Source: Solirubrobacterales bacterium
GTDB taxonomy: Bacteria > Actinomycetota > Thermoleophilia > Solirubrobacterales > Solirubrobacteraceae
Assembly: GCA_019240655.1 (NCBI GenBank)
Contig: JAFAXX010000015.1
Location: 1-50,367 of the forward strand
Direction: 5' to 3'
DNA length: 50,367 nucleotides
The notes beneath the pieces were generated by a model. It made no database searches. It was not told the origin of the DNA and saw only the letters and a program-made list of their open reading frames with translations. This document shows, one piece after another, positions 24,532 to 33,072 of this stretch. Numbering within the stretch: position 1 is the stretch's first letter; each line of letters starts with the position of its first letter. The position numbers and the translations under genes are program-made.

Positions 24532-25821
24532 ATGAGTGAGAAGAGACGTAGACAGCAGGACCGGCGCGCGAAGCGACACGACGCTCGGCGTCACGCAAGC
24601 AGTGCCGGGTTCCAGGACCGAGAGCTGGCGCAGCTGATGGACCGCATGGTCGCGGTTGTGCTGCGCGACGTCGGCGAAGTGAACGACGCCCTCGAGGCCG
24701 AGTGCTGGGCAGCCGACCTCGTTTCGATGTGGAGCGAGCGCGACGCGACCGGAGATGACGCGATCGAGGTGTTCCTGCCGGCGTTTGTGCGTGCCCTGGA
24801 GCGAAAGGCCTCGCTGAAGGCGTTGAAGACCCTGCGCGCCCTGAGTGTGGTCGGCAACCAGCGTCTGGCCAAGCGCGCGGCGACGGCGGCCGACCGGCTT
24901 GCTGCCCGCGGACTGCCCGAGCCGTCGTGGGGGCCGCAACTGGGTCGCTACGAGCCGGTGACGGCCGAGCTGATGTACGAGACCGCGTTCGACGACGGCG
25001 TCACCGTGTTCATCGAGTTCGCCGCGGCGGCGGCCGAGTCGCACTCGATTGCGGTCTACATCGACCACAACCTGGGTGGGCTCGTCAAGGACGTATTCGT
25101 CGCCGGCCCGCTTGCCGATCTGCGCGGGGAGCTCCGGTCACACGCGGGCAATCACGTCGGTCTCGGGTTCCGCGAGCTTGACCTCTCGGAAGCCAGAGCG
25201 CGCGTCGAGGCGGCGCTGTACATGCTCGACCACACCTACGACCCGCCGATCGACGACGACGTCCGCAGCCTGCGCGCGCTGGTTGAGGCGAGGCTGCGAC
25301 TCCTGCCAACAGGCTTCGAGCTCCCCGACCCCTACGTGGAGCTCTCGTCGGACGAGCGTGATCGGCTGCTGGGCGGGTTCCTGGCCTCGCCGGAGGGCAA
25401 GCGCTGGCGCGGCGACGAGGATGCCGAGGACGCCGTGAGCACCGCGATCGATTTCGGTGCCGACTACAACCACGGTGGGCCGCTGCGCTGGAGCCCGGTG
25501 GTGGTCGAGATCTTCATGACCGGTTGGCTGCCGCGGAAGGTCGCCCGCGAGCCGGCGTTCTTCACCCGAGTGGCGGAGGTGTTGCCCGACTGGGTCCGCT
25601 ACGCGGGCCGACTCCGCGAGGTCCCGACGGAGCCACTGCGCGAGGCGATCGATGCCGTCGGCGAGTTCCGTCAGGAGATGCTCGAGAGCGTCGCCGACCC
25701 GGAGGCCTGGGGCCCGGCGAAGACGTTTGCCGTCGCCGCGCAGACGGCGGGAGTCGATCTCGCCGACGTCGACGCGATGAACGCGTTCATCGACCGATAC
25801 AACGCAGAGCTCGCGAGCTAG
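24532..25821 (+). CDS. Uncharacterised 429-residue protein
   Basis: It begins MSEKRRRQQDRRAKRHDARRHASS, a very basic stretch, followed by ~400 mostly helical, acidic residues without membrane segments. Notable blocks are GPLADLRGELRSHAGNHVGLGFRELDLSEARARVEAAL and AIDFGADYNHGGPLRWSPVVVEIFMTGWLPRKV. I do not recognise a catalytic motif. ATG 24532 is preferred over upstream starts because TAGCCT (24519-24524) lies seven bases before it, suggesting a leaderless mRNA. Codon use looks native. Confidence 0.75.
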   Translation: MSEKRRRQQDRRAKRHDARRHASSAGFQDRELAQLMDRMVAVVLRDVGEVNDALEAECWAADLVSMWSERDATGDDAIEVFLPAFVRALERKASLKALKTLRALSVVGNQRLAKRAATAADRLAARGLPEPSWGPQLGRYEPVTAELMYETAFDDGVTVFIEFAAAAAESHSIAVYIDHNLGGLVKDVFVAGPLADLRGELRSHAGNHVGLGFRELDLSEARARVEAALYMLDHTYDPPIDDDVRSLRALVEARLRLLPTGFELPDPYVELSSDERDRLLGGFLASPEGKRWRGDEDAEDAVSTAIDFGADYNHGGPLRWSPVVVEIFMTGWLPRKVAREPAFFTRVAEVLPDWVRYAGRLREVPTEPLREAIDAVGEFRQEMLESVADPEAWGPAKTFAVAAQTAGVDLADVDAMNAFIDRYNAELAS

Positions 25822-25884
25822 GCGTTACGCAGGACAACCGGCGTCGGCCGGAAACGGCTCCCAGCTCTCGGGACGTCACCGAGC

Positions 25885-26436
25885 TCACCCGCCGCTCGGA
25901 GGGTCTGGCGCGTGCTCGCCCGGGAGGAGAACCGTGCCGAGGATCCGCCGCCGGCGACCGGCCTGGGGTGCGTTGGCCAGACGGGGACGGATGACGCGGG
26001 TGAGTTCACGGATGAACTCCGTGAACTCGGCGTCGTCGAGCCACAGCCCCGCCAGCTGGTAGCCGGCGCCGTCGCGGATGGGATCGAAGTCGTCGCGCTC
26101 GAGGTAGCGGTCGGCGTCGCCGAGCAACCCGGCGACGAAGGCCATGAACGCCCGCCGATGATCTTCCCGGCTCATCCGTTCCACCTCGGCCAAGTCGATG
26201 CTGGCGGCGGCCGTCCGCAGCACATACGTACGCTCGACCGCGCCGCGGACGCGGCGTTCCGAGACGACGGTGAGGACGCCGGCGGCCACCAGTCGCGCCA
26301 CGTGGCGATAGAGGCTGGCCGCGGGGACGTCGGCGAGCTCGGCGCGCAGGTCCGAGGTGGTGAGCGCTCGATCGCCGAGGAAGGCCTGGACGATCCTCAG
26401 GCGCACGGGGTGAAGCAGTAGGTCGGCGCTGGGCAT
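25885..26436 (-). CDS. ArsR-like winged-helix regulator
   Basis: A 183-residue protein starting MPSADLLLHPVRLRIVQAFLGDRALTTSDLRAELADVPAASLYRHVARLVAAGVLTVVSERRVRGAVERTYVLR, a clear winged helix-turn-helix of the ArsR/HTH_20 type (1-75). A helical domain (DRYLERDDFDPIRDGAGYQLAGLWL) follows, probably for ligand binding or dimerisation. No Cys metal site is visible. It is transcribed divergently from the small gene at 26516 across an operator-like repeat, so it probably regulates itself and that gene. Confidence 0.85.
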   Translation of the reverse strand: MPSADLLLHPVRLRIVQAFLGDRALTTSDLRAELADVPAASLYRHVARLVAAGVLTVVSERRVRGAVERTYVLRTAAASIDLAEVERMSREDHRRAFMAFVAGLLGDADRYLERDDFDPIRDGAGYQLAGLWLDDAEFTEFIRELTRVIRPRLANAPQAGRRRRILGTVLLPGEHAPDPPSGG

Positions 26437-26456
26437 CAGTCGTGTTGACGCATTGT

Positions 26457-26491
26457 TATCAAAACTGATATCGTTATCACTTCATATATCA
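26457..26491. promoter_or_regulatory. Operator-like array of TATCA/TGATA in divergent promoter
   Basis: Pentamers TATCA (26457), TGATA (26466) and TATCA (26475) alternate in direction every nine bases; a fourth TATCA lies at 26487. The pairs form perfect inverted repeats with four-base spacers. The 80-base gap is far more AT-rich than the surroundings and lies exactly between two divergent starts, which suits a repressor site. Confidence 0.65.
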
Positions 26492-26515
26492 AAGCTTTCT
26501 GATCTCGAGGAAGGG

Positions 26516-26872
26516 ATGACCGTGGCGCGTGCATCTTCGTGGAAGGGCCGCCGAAAGGGCGGAAACTCTGCTCGGGCTCGCCGCCGAGCGATCACGCTGG
26601 CGACCGCGGCGGTCGGCGTCGACACGGGCCTGCTGTGGTTGCGCACGTCCCGGATCGGCGGCAACGTGGTCGTCCGCTGCCGCGACGGTCACCTGTTCAC
26701 CACGATCTGGGTTCCGGGAGCGTCGTTCAAGTCGCTCCGGCTCGGCTGGTGGAGATTTCAGCGCTGCCCCGTCGGTCGGCATTGGTCTCTGGTGACGCCG
26801 GTCAGGGAGTCTGAGCTCACCGAAGCCGAGCGACAGCTCGCCCGCGAGCACGAGGACGTCCGAATCCCCTGA
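26516..26872 (+). CDS. Small Cys/His protein, possible zinc ribbon
   Basis: A 118-residue protein. Its core (RIGGNVVVRCRDGHLFTTIWVPGASFKSLRLGWWRFQRCPVGRHWSLVTPV) has a C-x3-H and a C-x4-H pair ~30 residues apart, likely a metal site. The N-terminus is basic, the C-terminus Glu-rich. I believe this is a conserved actinobacterial family without a known function. ATG 26516 has GAGGAAGGG just upstream, preferred over an earlier ATG at 26453 that lies inside the operator. Divergent from the ArsR-like gene, so probably its target. Confidence 0.7.
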   Translation: MTVARASSWKGRRKGGNSARARRRAITLATAAVGVDTGLLWLRTSRIGGNVVVRCRDGHLFTTIWVPGASFKSLRLGWWRFQRCPVGRHWSLVTPVRESELTEAERQLAREHEDVRIP

Positions 26873-26945
26873 CCGGTCGCTTGCGGCGCCGGGCCTAGCC
26901 GGTTGCTTGGCGGCGGCGACGCGCGCCGCTATAAGCTGCTCGCCG

Positions 26946-27074
26946 ATGGGGCACGATCTCGACCTCGGCGAACGGTTTCGCGTGGAGCGGGTTCGCCGCG
27001 CGCCGTCGCAGGTGACGCTGATCCCGACGGGCGCCTTCGCGGCCGAGCGCGCGGCTTTGGCGCCCGCGGCCTGA
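26946..27074 (+). CDS. Possible 42-residue ORF upstream of MBL gene
   Basis: The frame MGHDLDLGERFRVERVRRAPS...AALAPAA* is amphipathic and rich in Arg and Glu. TATAAG (26930-26935) lies ten bases before the ATG, a good leaderless start. It could be a small protein, a leader for the MBL gene or a remnant of a longer gene. No homologue is recognised. Confidence 0.35.
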   Translation: MGHDLDLGERFRVERVRRAPSQVTLIPTGAFAAERAALAPAA

Positions 27075-27103
27075 GCGGCACCTCGGCAAATTCTGGCTCG
27101 CCG

Positions 27104-27880
27104 ATGACCATGCTCGAGCTTCCCGACTACGGGATCGTCGGATTCCGCGCCGACAATCCAGGGCCGTTCACGCTGGGCGGCACCAACTCGTGGGTGGTCG
27201 GACGCGACCCGGCATGGGTCGTCGATCCGGGGCCGGCGCTCGACGCCCACGTGAGCGCGCTGGCGGCGGAGATCGAGCGCCGTGGCGGCCTCGGCGGGAT
27301 CGCCGTGACGCACCATCACGCCGACCACGCCGACGCCGTGCCGGTGCTGCGGCAGCGGTTCCCCGCGGCCCGGCTGGCGGCCGCGCGCGGCGAGGTGGAC
27401 ATCCGGCTCGAGGACGGCGACACGTTCGGCCCGCTCGAAGCGCTGGCCACGCCCGGACACTCGCCGGACCATCTCGCGTTCCTGGCCGGGGAAGCGGCCC
27501 TGACCGGTGATGCCGTCCTCGGCCACGGCAGCGTGTTCATCTCGCCCGATCCCGGGGCGCTGAGCGCCTACCTGGCCGCACTGCGCGAGCTGCGCCGGCG
27601 CGCGCCGGCCGTCCTCTGCCCCGGCCACGGGCCGCCGGTCCGCGACGTGGCGGCAAAGCTCGACGAGTACATCGCCCATCGACTCGAGCGCGAGCGCCGG
27701 CTGGTCGCGGCGCTCGACGGCGGACGGCGGTCGGTCGACGAGCTGCTCGATGAGGCGTGGAGCGATGCTCCGGCCGCGCTCCGGCCGGCCGCTGCGGTGA
27801 CGTTGGCGGCTCACCTGGACAAGCTCGAGGAGGAGGGACGGCTCCCGACCGGCGTCGAGCGACCGCCCCGCGGGTGGTGA
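27104..27880 (+). CDS. MBL-fold metallo-hydrolase
   Basis: A 258-residue hydrolase. The metal signature is THHHADHADAV, followed by ATPGHSPDHLAFL (third His), TGDAVLG (bridging Asp) and CPGHGPPV (last His), with a winged-helix-like C-terminal domain as in LACTB2-type proteins. Substrates in this group include RNA, thioesters and others, so the reaction is not assigned. ATG 27104 is chosen where the fold begins (GGTNSWVV); the longer frame upstream would cover another small ORF. It is convergent with the leucine dehydrogenase gene. Confidence 0.85.
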   Translation: MTMLELPDYGIVGFRADNPGPFTLGGTNSWVVGRDPAWVVDPGPALDAHVSALAAEIERRGGLGGIAVTHHHADHADAVPVLRQRFPAARLAAARGEVDIRLEDGDTFGPLEALATPGHSPDHLAFLAGEAALTGDAVLGHGSVFISPDPGALSAYLAALRELRRRAPAVLCPGHGPPVRDVAAKLDEYIAHRLERERRLVAALDGGRRSVDELLDEAWSDAPAALRPAAAVTLAAHLDKLEEEGRLPTGVERPPRGW

Positions 27881-27918
27881 ACGCCCGCTGCGGCGGTGCG
27901 CGTTCGCCGCGGTGCGAA

Positions 27919-28926
27919 TCAGCGCGCCACCAACCGCTTGCGGGCCAGCTCCATCGCGGCCGTGAGCGGAGTGGTGTCCATCGACTCGGCGTCGTCGAAG
28001 ATGTGACGTAGCGTGTCGGCGATGCCGGTCACCCGCCGGCGCGCCCGGGCGGCGTCGTAGCCGTCGAGCTCCTGGGCGATGTTGATCAGGCCCCCGGCGT
28101 TGACCACGAAGTCGGGCGCCCACACGATGCCGCGGGCGGCCAGCAGGTCGGCGATGCGGTCGTCGGCGAGTTGGTTGTTGGCTGCCCCGGCGATCACGCG
28201 GCATTGCAGGCGGCGAACGGTGCGGTCGTCCAGGAAGCCCCCGAGCGCGCACGGGACGAGGACGTCGACCGCGGACTCGAGCGCGCGCTCCGGCGCGGTC
28301 CAGCGCGCCCGCAGGTCCTCAGCAAAGCGCCGCTTGCCCTGGTCGACATCGGAGAGCAGCAGCCGGGCCCCGGCGCGGGCGCAGCGCGTGGCCACGCGTG
28401 AGCCGACGTGCCCGAGCCCAATGACGGCGAGCGTCCGGCCGCGCAGCGAGTCGCTGCCGAACGCCCGCTCGCAGCAGGCCTGGATGGCCGCCTCCACCCC
28501 GAGCGCGGTGAACGCACTCGGATCGCCGGATCCGCCGCGCCGGCGCGAGAGACCGGCCACGTGTCGGGTCCGCTGGGCGATCACGCTCATGTCGCGGCTC
28601 GAGGTTCCGACGTCCTCAGCGGTGATGTACCGGCCATCGAGTGCAGCGACCGTGTCGGCGAAGTCGAGCAGCGCGGCATGACGGCGATCCGATGGCCAGC
28701 CACCAGCCGGGGTCGCCATGATCACGCCCTTGCCTCCGCCGAGCGGCAGGTCGGCGACCGCGGCCTTGTAGGTCATCGCGCGGGACAGCCGCAGTGCGTC
28801 GCGCAGAGCCGCGCGCGCGTCGTCGTACACCCACATGCGACAGCCGCCGAGCGATGGGCCCCGCACGGTCGAATGCACGGCAACGAACGTGAACGCGTGT
28901 GAGCGCCGGCCGCGACGGACAAGCAC
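27919..28926 (-). CDS. Leucine/valine dehydrogenase-family enzyme; start unclear
   Basis: A 335-residue frame for an NAD-dependent branched-chain amino acid dehydrogenase. Substrate domain: GPSLGGCRMW, the catalytic Lys residues in MTYKAAVADLPLGGGKG and NGRYITAEDVGT-like DGRYITAEDVGT. Rossmann motif: VIGLGHVGSRVA. The first start codon in frame is GTG 28926, but family similarity continues upstream as AIDQYLEKLDHEEV (to about 28960), which matches the expected N-terminus. No ATG, GTG or TTG lies there; the frame is closed by a TGA near 28979. Either an unusual codon is used or a small deletion has removed the start. Confidence 0.85.
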   Translation of the reverse strand: MLVRRGRRSHAFTFVAVHSTVRGPSLGGCRMWVYDDARAALRDALRLSRAMTYKAAVADLPLGGGKGVIMATPAGGWPSDRRHAALLDFADTVAALDGRYITAEDVGTSSRDMSVIAQRTRHVAGLSRRRGGSGDPSAFTALGVEAAIQACCERAFGSDSLRGRTLAVIGLGHVGSRVATRCARAGARLLLSDVDQGKRRFAEDLRARWTAPERALESAVDVLVPCALGGFLDDRTVRRLQCRVIAGAANNQLADDRIADLLAARGIVWAPDFVVNAGGLINIAQELDGYDAARARRRVTGIADTLRHIFDDAESMDTTPLTAAMELARKRLVAR

Positions 28927-28966
28927 CTCCTCGTGATCGAGTTTCTCGAGGTACTGATCGATCGCG

Positions 28967-30547
28967 CTAAGAGCCCGGGGTCGTCACGGACCCGGTCGCC
29001 GCCGCGTTGGCGGGCGGAGCCGCTCCGCCGTCGGAGCTGGGCGGGGCGCCGGCCGGCTGGCTCTCCGGCGTTCCGCTCGCTGCCGCCGCCGGGCCGCCGC
29101 CTGGAGCTCCGGTCGCGGTGCCGGTCGCGGGCGAGCCTTCGGGCGTCGATGTCGTCGCGCCACCGGTGGCCGGCGCCGAGGCGGTTCCCGACCGGACGGT
29201 GGTCGATGCGCCCGCCATCGCCGACATCGAGGGCAGCACGGTGCCGACGCTCCTAAGTGCATCGTTCACCGGAGCCTTTGGCCGGGCGCCTACGGTGTCC
29301 TGGCTGGCCGGCGACCGCTGGGGCGGCGACTGAGCCGGCGTGGCCGCGGGGGTGGCGCTGGGTGCCTGCGGCGCGGCCGGCGCCGCCACGGTCGCGGGCG
29401 CGGGCTGTACGACGGGTGCCGGCGCAGCGACGGTGGCGGTGGCCGCCTGAGAATGGACGACCGCGGCCGGTGCGGCGGCCGGCGAGCGCGCCGGCGAGGG
29501 CCGCCGCGTCGCGGCGCGGCGGGCGTGGTGGACGACGCGATGGTGCGCAGGTGGCGTGATCGTGCCCTGGAGCTCCACGGTGCCGCCCGCGGTGACCAGG
29601 GCAGCGGCGATCAGGGTGGCGACATGGCTCGCCGCGCCCCCGGAGAAGACGCCGGCGGAGGCGAGCGCGCCGCCGGCGCCGGCCGCCCCGCCGACCGCGG
29701 CGGAGCCTCCGCTCGCCGCAACGCCGCCACCGGCGCCGCCACCCAGCCCGAGCAGCTTGGCGGCGAGCCCGACCGGCCCGACCGCCGGGGTGAGCGCCGC
29801 CAGCCGGCGGCTGACGCCGCGCAGCTCACGCCGGAATTGTGCGCAGCCCGGGCAGTCGCGGATGTGGCGGCGGGCCGTGGCAGCCGGGCGCGTGCGCCGA
29901 TCGTGGGCGAGGATCAACTCCTCCCGGATCTCCCCGCACGCGGTCTCCCGGGCCTCGGCCGCCAGCGCGAGTGCCATGCGAGCCCGGACCAGCAGCGACT
30001 TCACGGCCGGGACGGAGATGCTGAGGACATCGGCCAGCTCGGCGTAAGACATCCCGTCGAGCTCGCGCATGAGCAGCGCCGAGCGCTGCTGGTCGGGCAG
30101 GCGGCGGACATCGTCGACCAGGCGCCGAAGCGACTCCCGTTGATCGGCCTGGGCGATCGGATCCTGGATCGGCGCGCTGATCAGCTGAAGCGCCTCCGGC
30201 GGAGGGGGCGCTGGACGCCGCAGCTCGTCGATGCAGCGATTGTGGGCGACGCGATAGAGCCAAGCGCGGAGCGCCAGCTCACGGTCGCTCGCCCGGAGGT
30301 GACCGTACGCCCGGACGAACACGTCCTGCAGGGCGTCCTCGGCATCCTGGCGCAGCGGAAGCATCTGCCGGGTATAGGCGAACAGGCGCTGGCGATAGCG
30401 ATCGTGGATCACCCGGAAGGCCTCGTCGTGGCCGGCGCGGAAGAGCGCCACCAGCTGCTCGTCAGAGCGCAGCCGCAGCAGGGCGGTGCCGAGGGAACTC
30501 CGGTTCCGGGGGACAACTGCCGGTGCTTGGAGGGCGGACGCTTCCAC
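28967..30547 (-). CDS. Second ECF sigma factor with zinc motif and membrane tail
   Basis: A 526-residue protein. Sigma region 2 spans ~30-110 (QDAEDALQDVFVRAYGHL, WLYRVAHNRCIDELRR) and region 4 ~140-195 (LPDQQRSALLMRELDGMSYAELADVLSISVPAVKSLLVRAR). H228-x3-C232-x2-C235 matches the anti-sigma zinc motif. A Gly/Ala-rich linker leads to a weakly hydrophobic segment (~303-322), then ~200 Ala/Pro/Thr/Ser residues. GTG start at 30547. Same layout as the protein at 19894, with little sequence similarity in the tails. Its stop overlaps the upstream reading of the leucine dehydrogenase gene, on the same strand. Confidence 0.85.
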   Translation of the reverse strand: MEASALQAPAVVPRNRSSLGTALLRLRSDEQLVALFRAGHDEAFRVIHDRYRQRLFAYTRQMLPLRQDAEDALQDVFVRAYGHLRASDRELALRAWLYRVAHNRCIDELRRPAPPPPEALQLISAPIQDPIAQADQRESLRRLVDDVRRLPDQQRSALLMRELDGMSYAELADVLSISVPAVKSLLVRARMALALAAEARETACGEIREELILAHDRRTRPAATARRHIRDCPGCAQFRRELRGVSRRLAALTPAVGPVGLAAKLLGLGGGAGGGVAASGGSAAVGGAAGAGGALASAGVFSGGAASHVATLIAAALVTAGGTVELQGTITPPAHHRVVHHARRAATRRPSPARSPAAAPAAVVHSQAATATVAAPAPVVQPAPATVAAPAAPQAPSATPAATPAQSPPQRSPASQDTVGARPKAPVNDALRSVGTVLPSMSAMAGASTTVRSGTASAPATGGATTSTPEGSPATGTATGAPGGGPAAAASGTPESQPAGAPPSSDGGAAPPANAAATGSVTTPGS

Positions 30548-30605
30548 GAATCCCGAGCCGCACTCTACCGCCTACACGCTGGCAGGCTTCACTTTTCGAT
30601 TGAAA

Positions 30606-30627
30606 GGGGCCGGCCAAGGCCGGCCCC
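30606..30627 (-). terminator. Intrinsic terminator of the aldehyde dehydrogenase gene
   Basis: GGGGCCGGCC and GGCCGGCCCC form a perfect ten-base stem with a two-base loop, eleven bases beyond the stop. On the minus strand TTTC then AATCGAAAAG follows, giving a short T-run. Well placed between this gene and the sigma gene. Confidence 0.75.
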
Positions 30628-30637
30628 CGGGCGTCGC

Positions 30638-32080
30638 TCAGGCGAGCGAGACCATCACGTGCTTGACCACGGTGTAGTCCTCTAGCGCGTACATGCTGAG
30701 GTCCTTGCCGTAGCCGGACTGCTTGAAGCCGCCGTGGGGCATCTCGGACGCGAGGGGGATGTGGTCGTTGATCCACACACACCCGAAGCGCAGCCGGCCT
30801 GCCACCCGCATGGCCCGCGCCACGTCCCGCGTCCACACCGATGCGGCGAGGCCGTACGGGGTGCCGTTGGCCCAGGCCACCGCCTCGTCCTCGTCGGAGA
30901 AGGGCTGGACCGTGATCACCGGACCGAAGATCTCCCGTTGGATCATCTCATCCTCCTGACGCAGCCCGGCGACGACGGTCGGCTCGAGGAAGAAGCCGGG
31001 GCCGTCCGGTTCCCGCCCGCCGGTGGCGATCTCGGCATGGGCCGGCCGGCGCTCGAGGAAGCCCTCGACCCGGCTCCGTTGACGGGAGGAGTTGAGCGGT
31101 CCAAGCGTGGTGTCGGCGGCGCGGGTGTCGCCCATGACCAAGCCTTGCGCCTGCTCGACCAGGCCGCCGACCACGTCGTCGTGCACCTTGGAGCTGACCA
31201 GCACGCGGGTGGCCGCGGTGCAGTCCTGGCCAGCGTTGTAGTAGCCGGTACCGGCGATCGTCTCGAGCGCCGTCGCCATGTCGACATCGTCGAACACGAC
31301 CACCGGAGCTTTGCCGCCCAGCTCGAGATGAACGCGCTTCAAGCTGTTCGCCGCGGCGCCGGCGATCCACTTGCCGGTCGCGACCGAGCCGGTCAGCGAC
31401 ACCATGTCGACCTGGTCGTGGGTGACCAGGGCCTGACCGGCCGGATCGCCATGACCGGTGATCACGTTGAGCACCCCTTTGGGCAGGACCTCGCCGGCGT
31501 ACTCCGCGAGCTTCAGCGTCGTCAGCGGGGTGGTCTCGGCCGGCTTCAGCACGATCGTGTTGCCCGCCGCGAGCGCCGGGCCGATCTTCCAGATCGCCAT
31601 CATCAGCGGGTAGTTCCACGGCGCGATCTGACCAATCACCCCCACCGGCTCGCGGCGGATCATCGACGTGTAGCCGCTCAGGTACTCGCCCGCGGCGCGG
31701 CCCTCCACGCACCGAGCCGCGCCGGCGAAGAACCGGAGGTTGTCGACCATGAACGGGATCTCGTCCTCGCGGAACGCGTTGATCGGCTTGCCGGCGTTGT
31801 CGGACTCGAGCTCGGCAATCTCGTCGGCGTGCGCCTCGATTGCGTCGGCGAGCTTCAGCAGCGCGGCGGCGCGCTCAGCGGGGGTGGTGGCCGCCCAGCC
31901 CTCGTCGAAGGCCCGGCGGGCGGCGGTGGCCGCGCGGTCCGCGTCGGCGGCGGTGGATAGCGGCGCATGGGCGATGGTCTCGCCGGTGGCCGGGTTGAGG
32001 ACGGGCTCGGTCTGGCCCTCGACGGGGTCGACAAACTCGCCGTCGATGAAGTTCTGGAGCGTGGAGGTCGCTGTAGCCAT
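30638..32080 (-). CDS. Gamma-aminobutyraldehyde dehydrogenase-like enzyme
   Basis: A 480-residue NAD(P)-dependent aldehyde dehydrogenase. Visible are the [20 protein letters not shown] block, Glu in [12 protein letters not shown], the catalytic Cys in [12 protein letters not shown] and the ending [37 protein letters not shown], which is characteristic of the putrescine-pathway enzyme that makes GABA from 4-aminobutanal. Specificity is inferred from this ending; betaine aldehyde dehydrogenases are close relatives. TAGCGT lies ten bases before the ATG. Confidence 0.88.
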   Translation of the reverse strand: MATATSTLQNFIDGEFVDPVEGQTEPVLNPATGETIAHAPLSTAADADRAATAARRAFDEGWAATTPAERAAALLKLADAIEAHADEIAELESDNAGKPINAFREDEIPFMVDNLRFFAGAARCVEGRAAGEYLSGYTSMIRREPVGVIGQIAPWNYPLMMAIWKIGPALAAGNTIVLKPAETTPLTTLKLAEYAGEVLPKGVLNVITGHGDPAGQALVTHDQVDMVSLTGSVATGKWIAGAAANSLKRVHLELGGKAPVVVFDDVDMATALETIAGTGYYNAGQDCTAATRVLVSSKVHDDVVGGLVEQAQGLVMGDTRAADTTLGPLNSSRQRSRVEGFLERRPAHAEIATGGREPDGPGFFLEPTVVAGLRQEDEMIQREIFGPVITVQPFSDEDEAVAWANGTPYGLAASVWTRDVARAMRVAGRLRFGCVWINDHIPLASEMPHGGFKQSGYGKDLSMYALEDYTVVKHVMVSLA

Positions 32081-32152
32081 AACGGGGCGAACGCTACCAC
32101 CGCCGGAGAGGGGTCTCGGGCGGGTGTCGCCGCTAGTCTCAAGGTGAAAGAG

Positions 32153-32884
32153 ATGGATCCCGCCTCGGGCATCGGCATTCCAGTGGCATTCGGCGCCGGG
32201 CTGATCTCGTTCCTGTCACCGTGCGTACTGCCGCTCGTGCCCGGCTACATATCCGCCGTCGCCGGCGTGAGCCCGGCGGAGATCAGGGCCCGCCGGGTGA
32301 TCGCACCGAGCCTCGCCTTCGTCGCGAGCTTCTCGGCGATCTTCATCGCGCTCGGACTGCTCGGCCAGCAGGCGCTCCACAGCGCGCTGACCGGGCCGCG
32401 CGCGCTCAAGGTGTGCGGCGCGGTGATCGTGGCCATGGGCGTGCTGTTCATGATGGCGCCGCTGGTTCCGCGCCTGGCGCGTGAATGGCACGTCGGCTCG
32501 CTGATGGAGCGCGCCGGGCGTGGGGGGCCGATCCTCACCGGCGCGGCGTTCGCGCTGGCGTGGACGCCGTGCACCGGGCCGACGCTCGGCGCGATCGTCA
32601 CGGCGGCCGGGGCATCGGGCTCGGCGGCGCACGGGGCATTCCTGCTCGCGGTGTACTGCGCGGGGCTCGGGGTGCCGTTCCTCATCGCCGGCCTGGCCTT
32701 CGGGACCGTGACCTCGGCGCTTACCGTGGTCAAGCGCCACTACCCGGTGATCATCGGCGCCGGCGGGCTCGTCCTCATCGGGATGGGCGTTCTGATCTGG
32801 ACCGGCGAGTTCACGCAGCTCAACATCACGGTCAACCACTGGCTCCAGACGCTGGGCCTGCCGGATTTCAACTCCGACACGTGA
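32153..32884 (+). CDS. ccdA: Cytochrome c biogenesis protein CcdA
   Basis: A 243-residue membrane protein with six hydrophobic segments that carries reducing power across the membrane for cytochrome c or other thiol targets. The two redox Cys are in [16 protein letters not shown] and [11 protein letters not shown], as in the family. ATG 32153 has AAGGTG six bases upstream; GTG 32144 is an alternative next to a TAGTCT -10-like box. Other Ccs/Res genes are not adjacent. Confidence 0.9.
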   Translation: MDPASGIGIPVAFGAGLISFLSPCVLPLVPGYISAVAGVSPAEIRARRVIAPSLAFVASFSAIFIALGLLGQQALHSALTGPRALKVCGAVIVAMGVLFMMAPLVPRLAREWHVGSLMERAGRGGPILTGAAFALAWTPCTGPTLGAIVTAAGASGSAAHGAFLLAVYCAGLGVPFLIAGLAFGTVTSALTVVKRHYPVIIGAGGLVLIGMGVLIWTGEFTQLNITVNHWLQTLGLPDFNSDT

Positions 32885-33044
32885 CGCGGCCCCCGAGCGC
32901 ATCGGAGCGGGAAGGTTCGATCGCGTTCGCCGAGACGCGAGACCGCCGCCCGCGCGCCACCTCCGGGAGGACGGCGGGGTCCGAACTCCGACTGGAGCGG
33001 TTGGTCTTAGTGATTTGAGCCTGGTACGCTTGCCGACCCAGTGA

Positions 33045-33062
33045 TTAGGGTGCCCTAACCTA
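33045..33062. promoter_or_regulatory. DtxR/IdeR-like metal box upstream of ZIP gene
   Basis: TTAGGGTGCCCTAACCTA matches 15 of 18 positions of the DtxR/IdeR consensus TTAGGTTAGCCTAACCTA as I remember it, and its centre TTAGGG-TG-CCCTAA is a perfect palindrome. It lies 11-28 bases before the GTG. A possible promoter (TTGGTC 33001, TACGCT 33025, spacer 18) is just upstream, so bound repressor would block early transcription. Confidence 0.65.
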
Positions 33063-33072
33063 CGTAAGCAGA

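Noticed and set aside
30734..31960. 408-codon + strand frame
   Set aside because: Antisense to the aldehyde dehydrogenase, which has its catalytic Cys and Glu.
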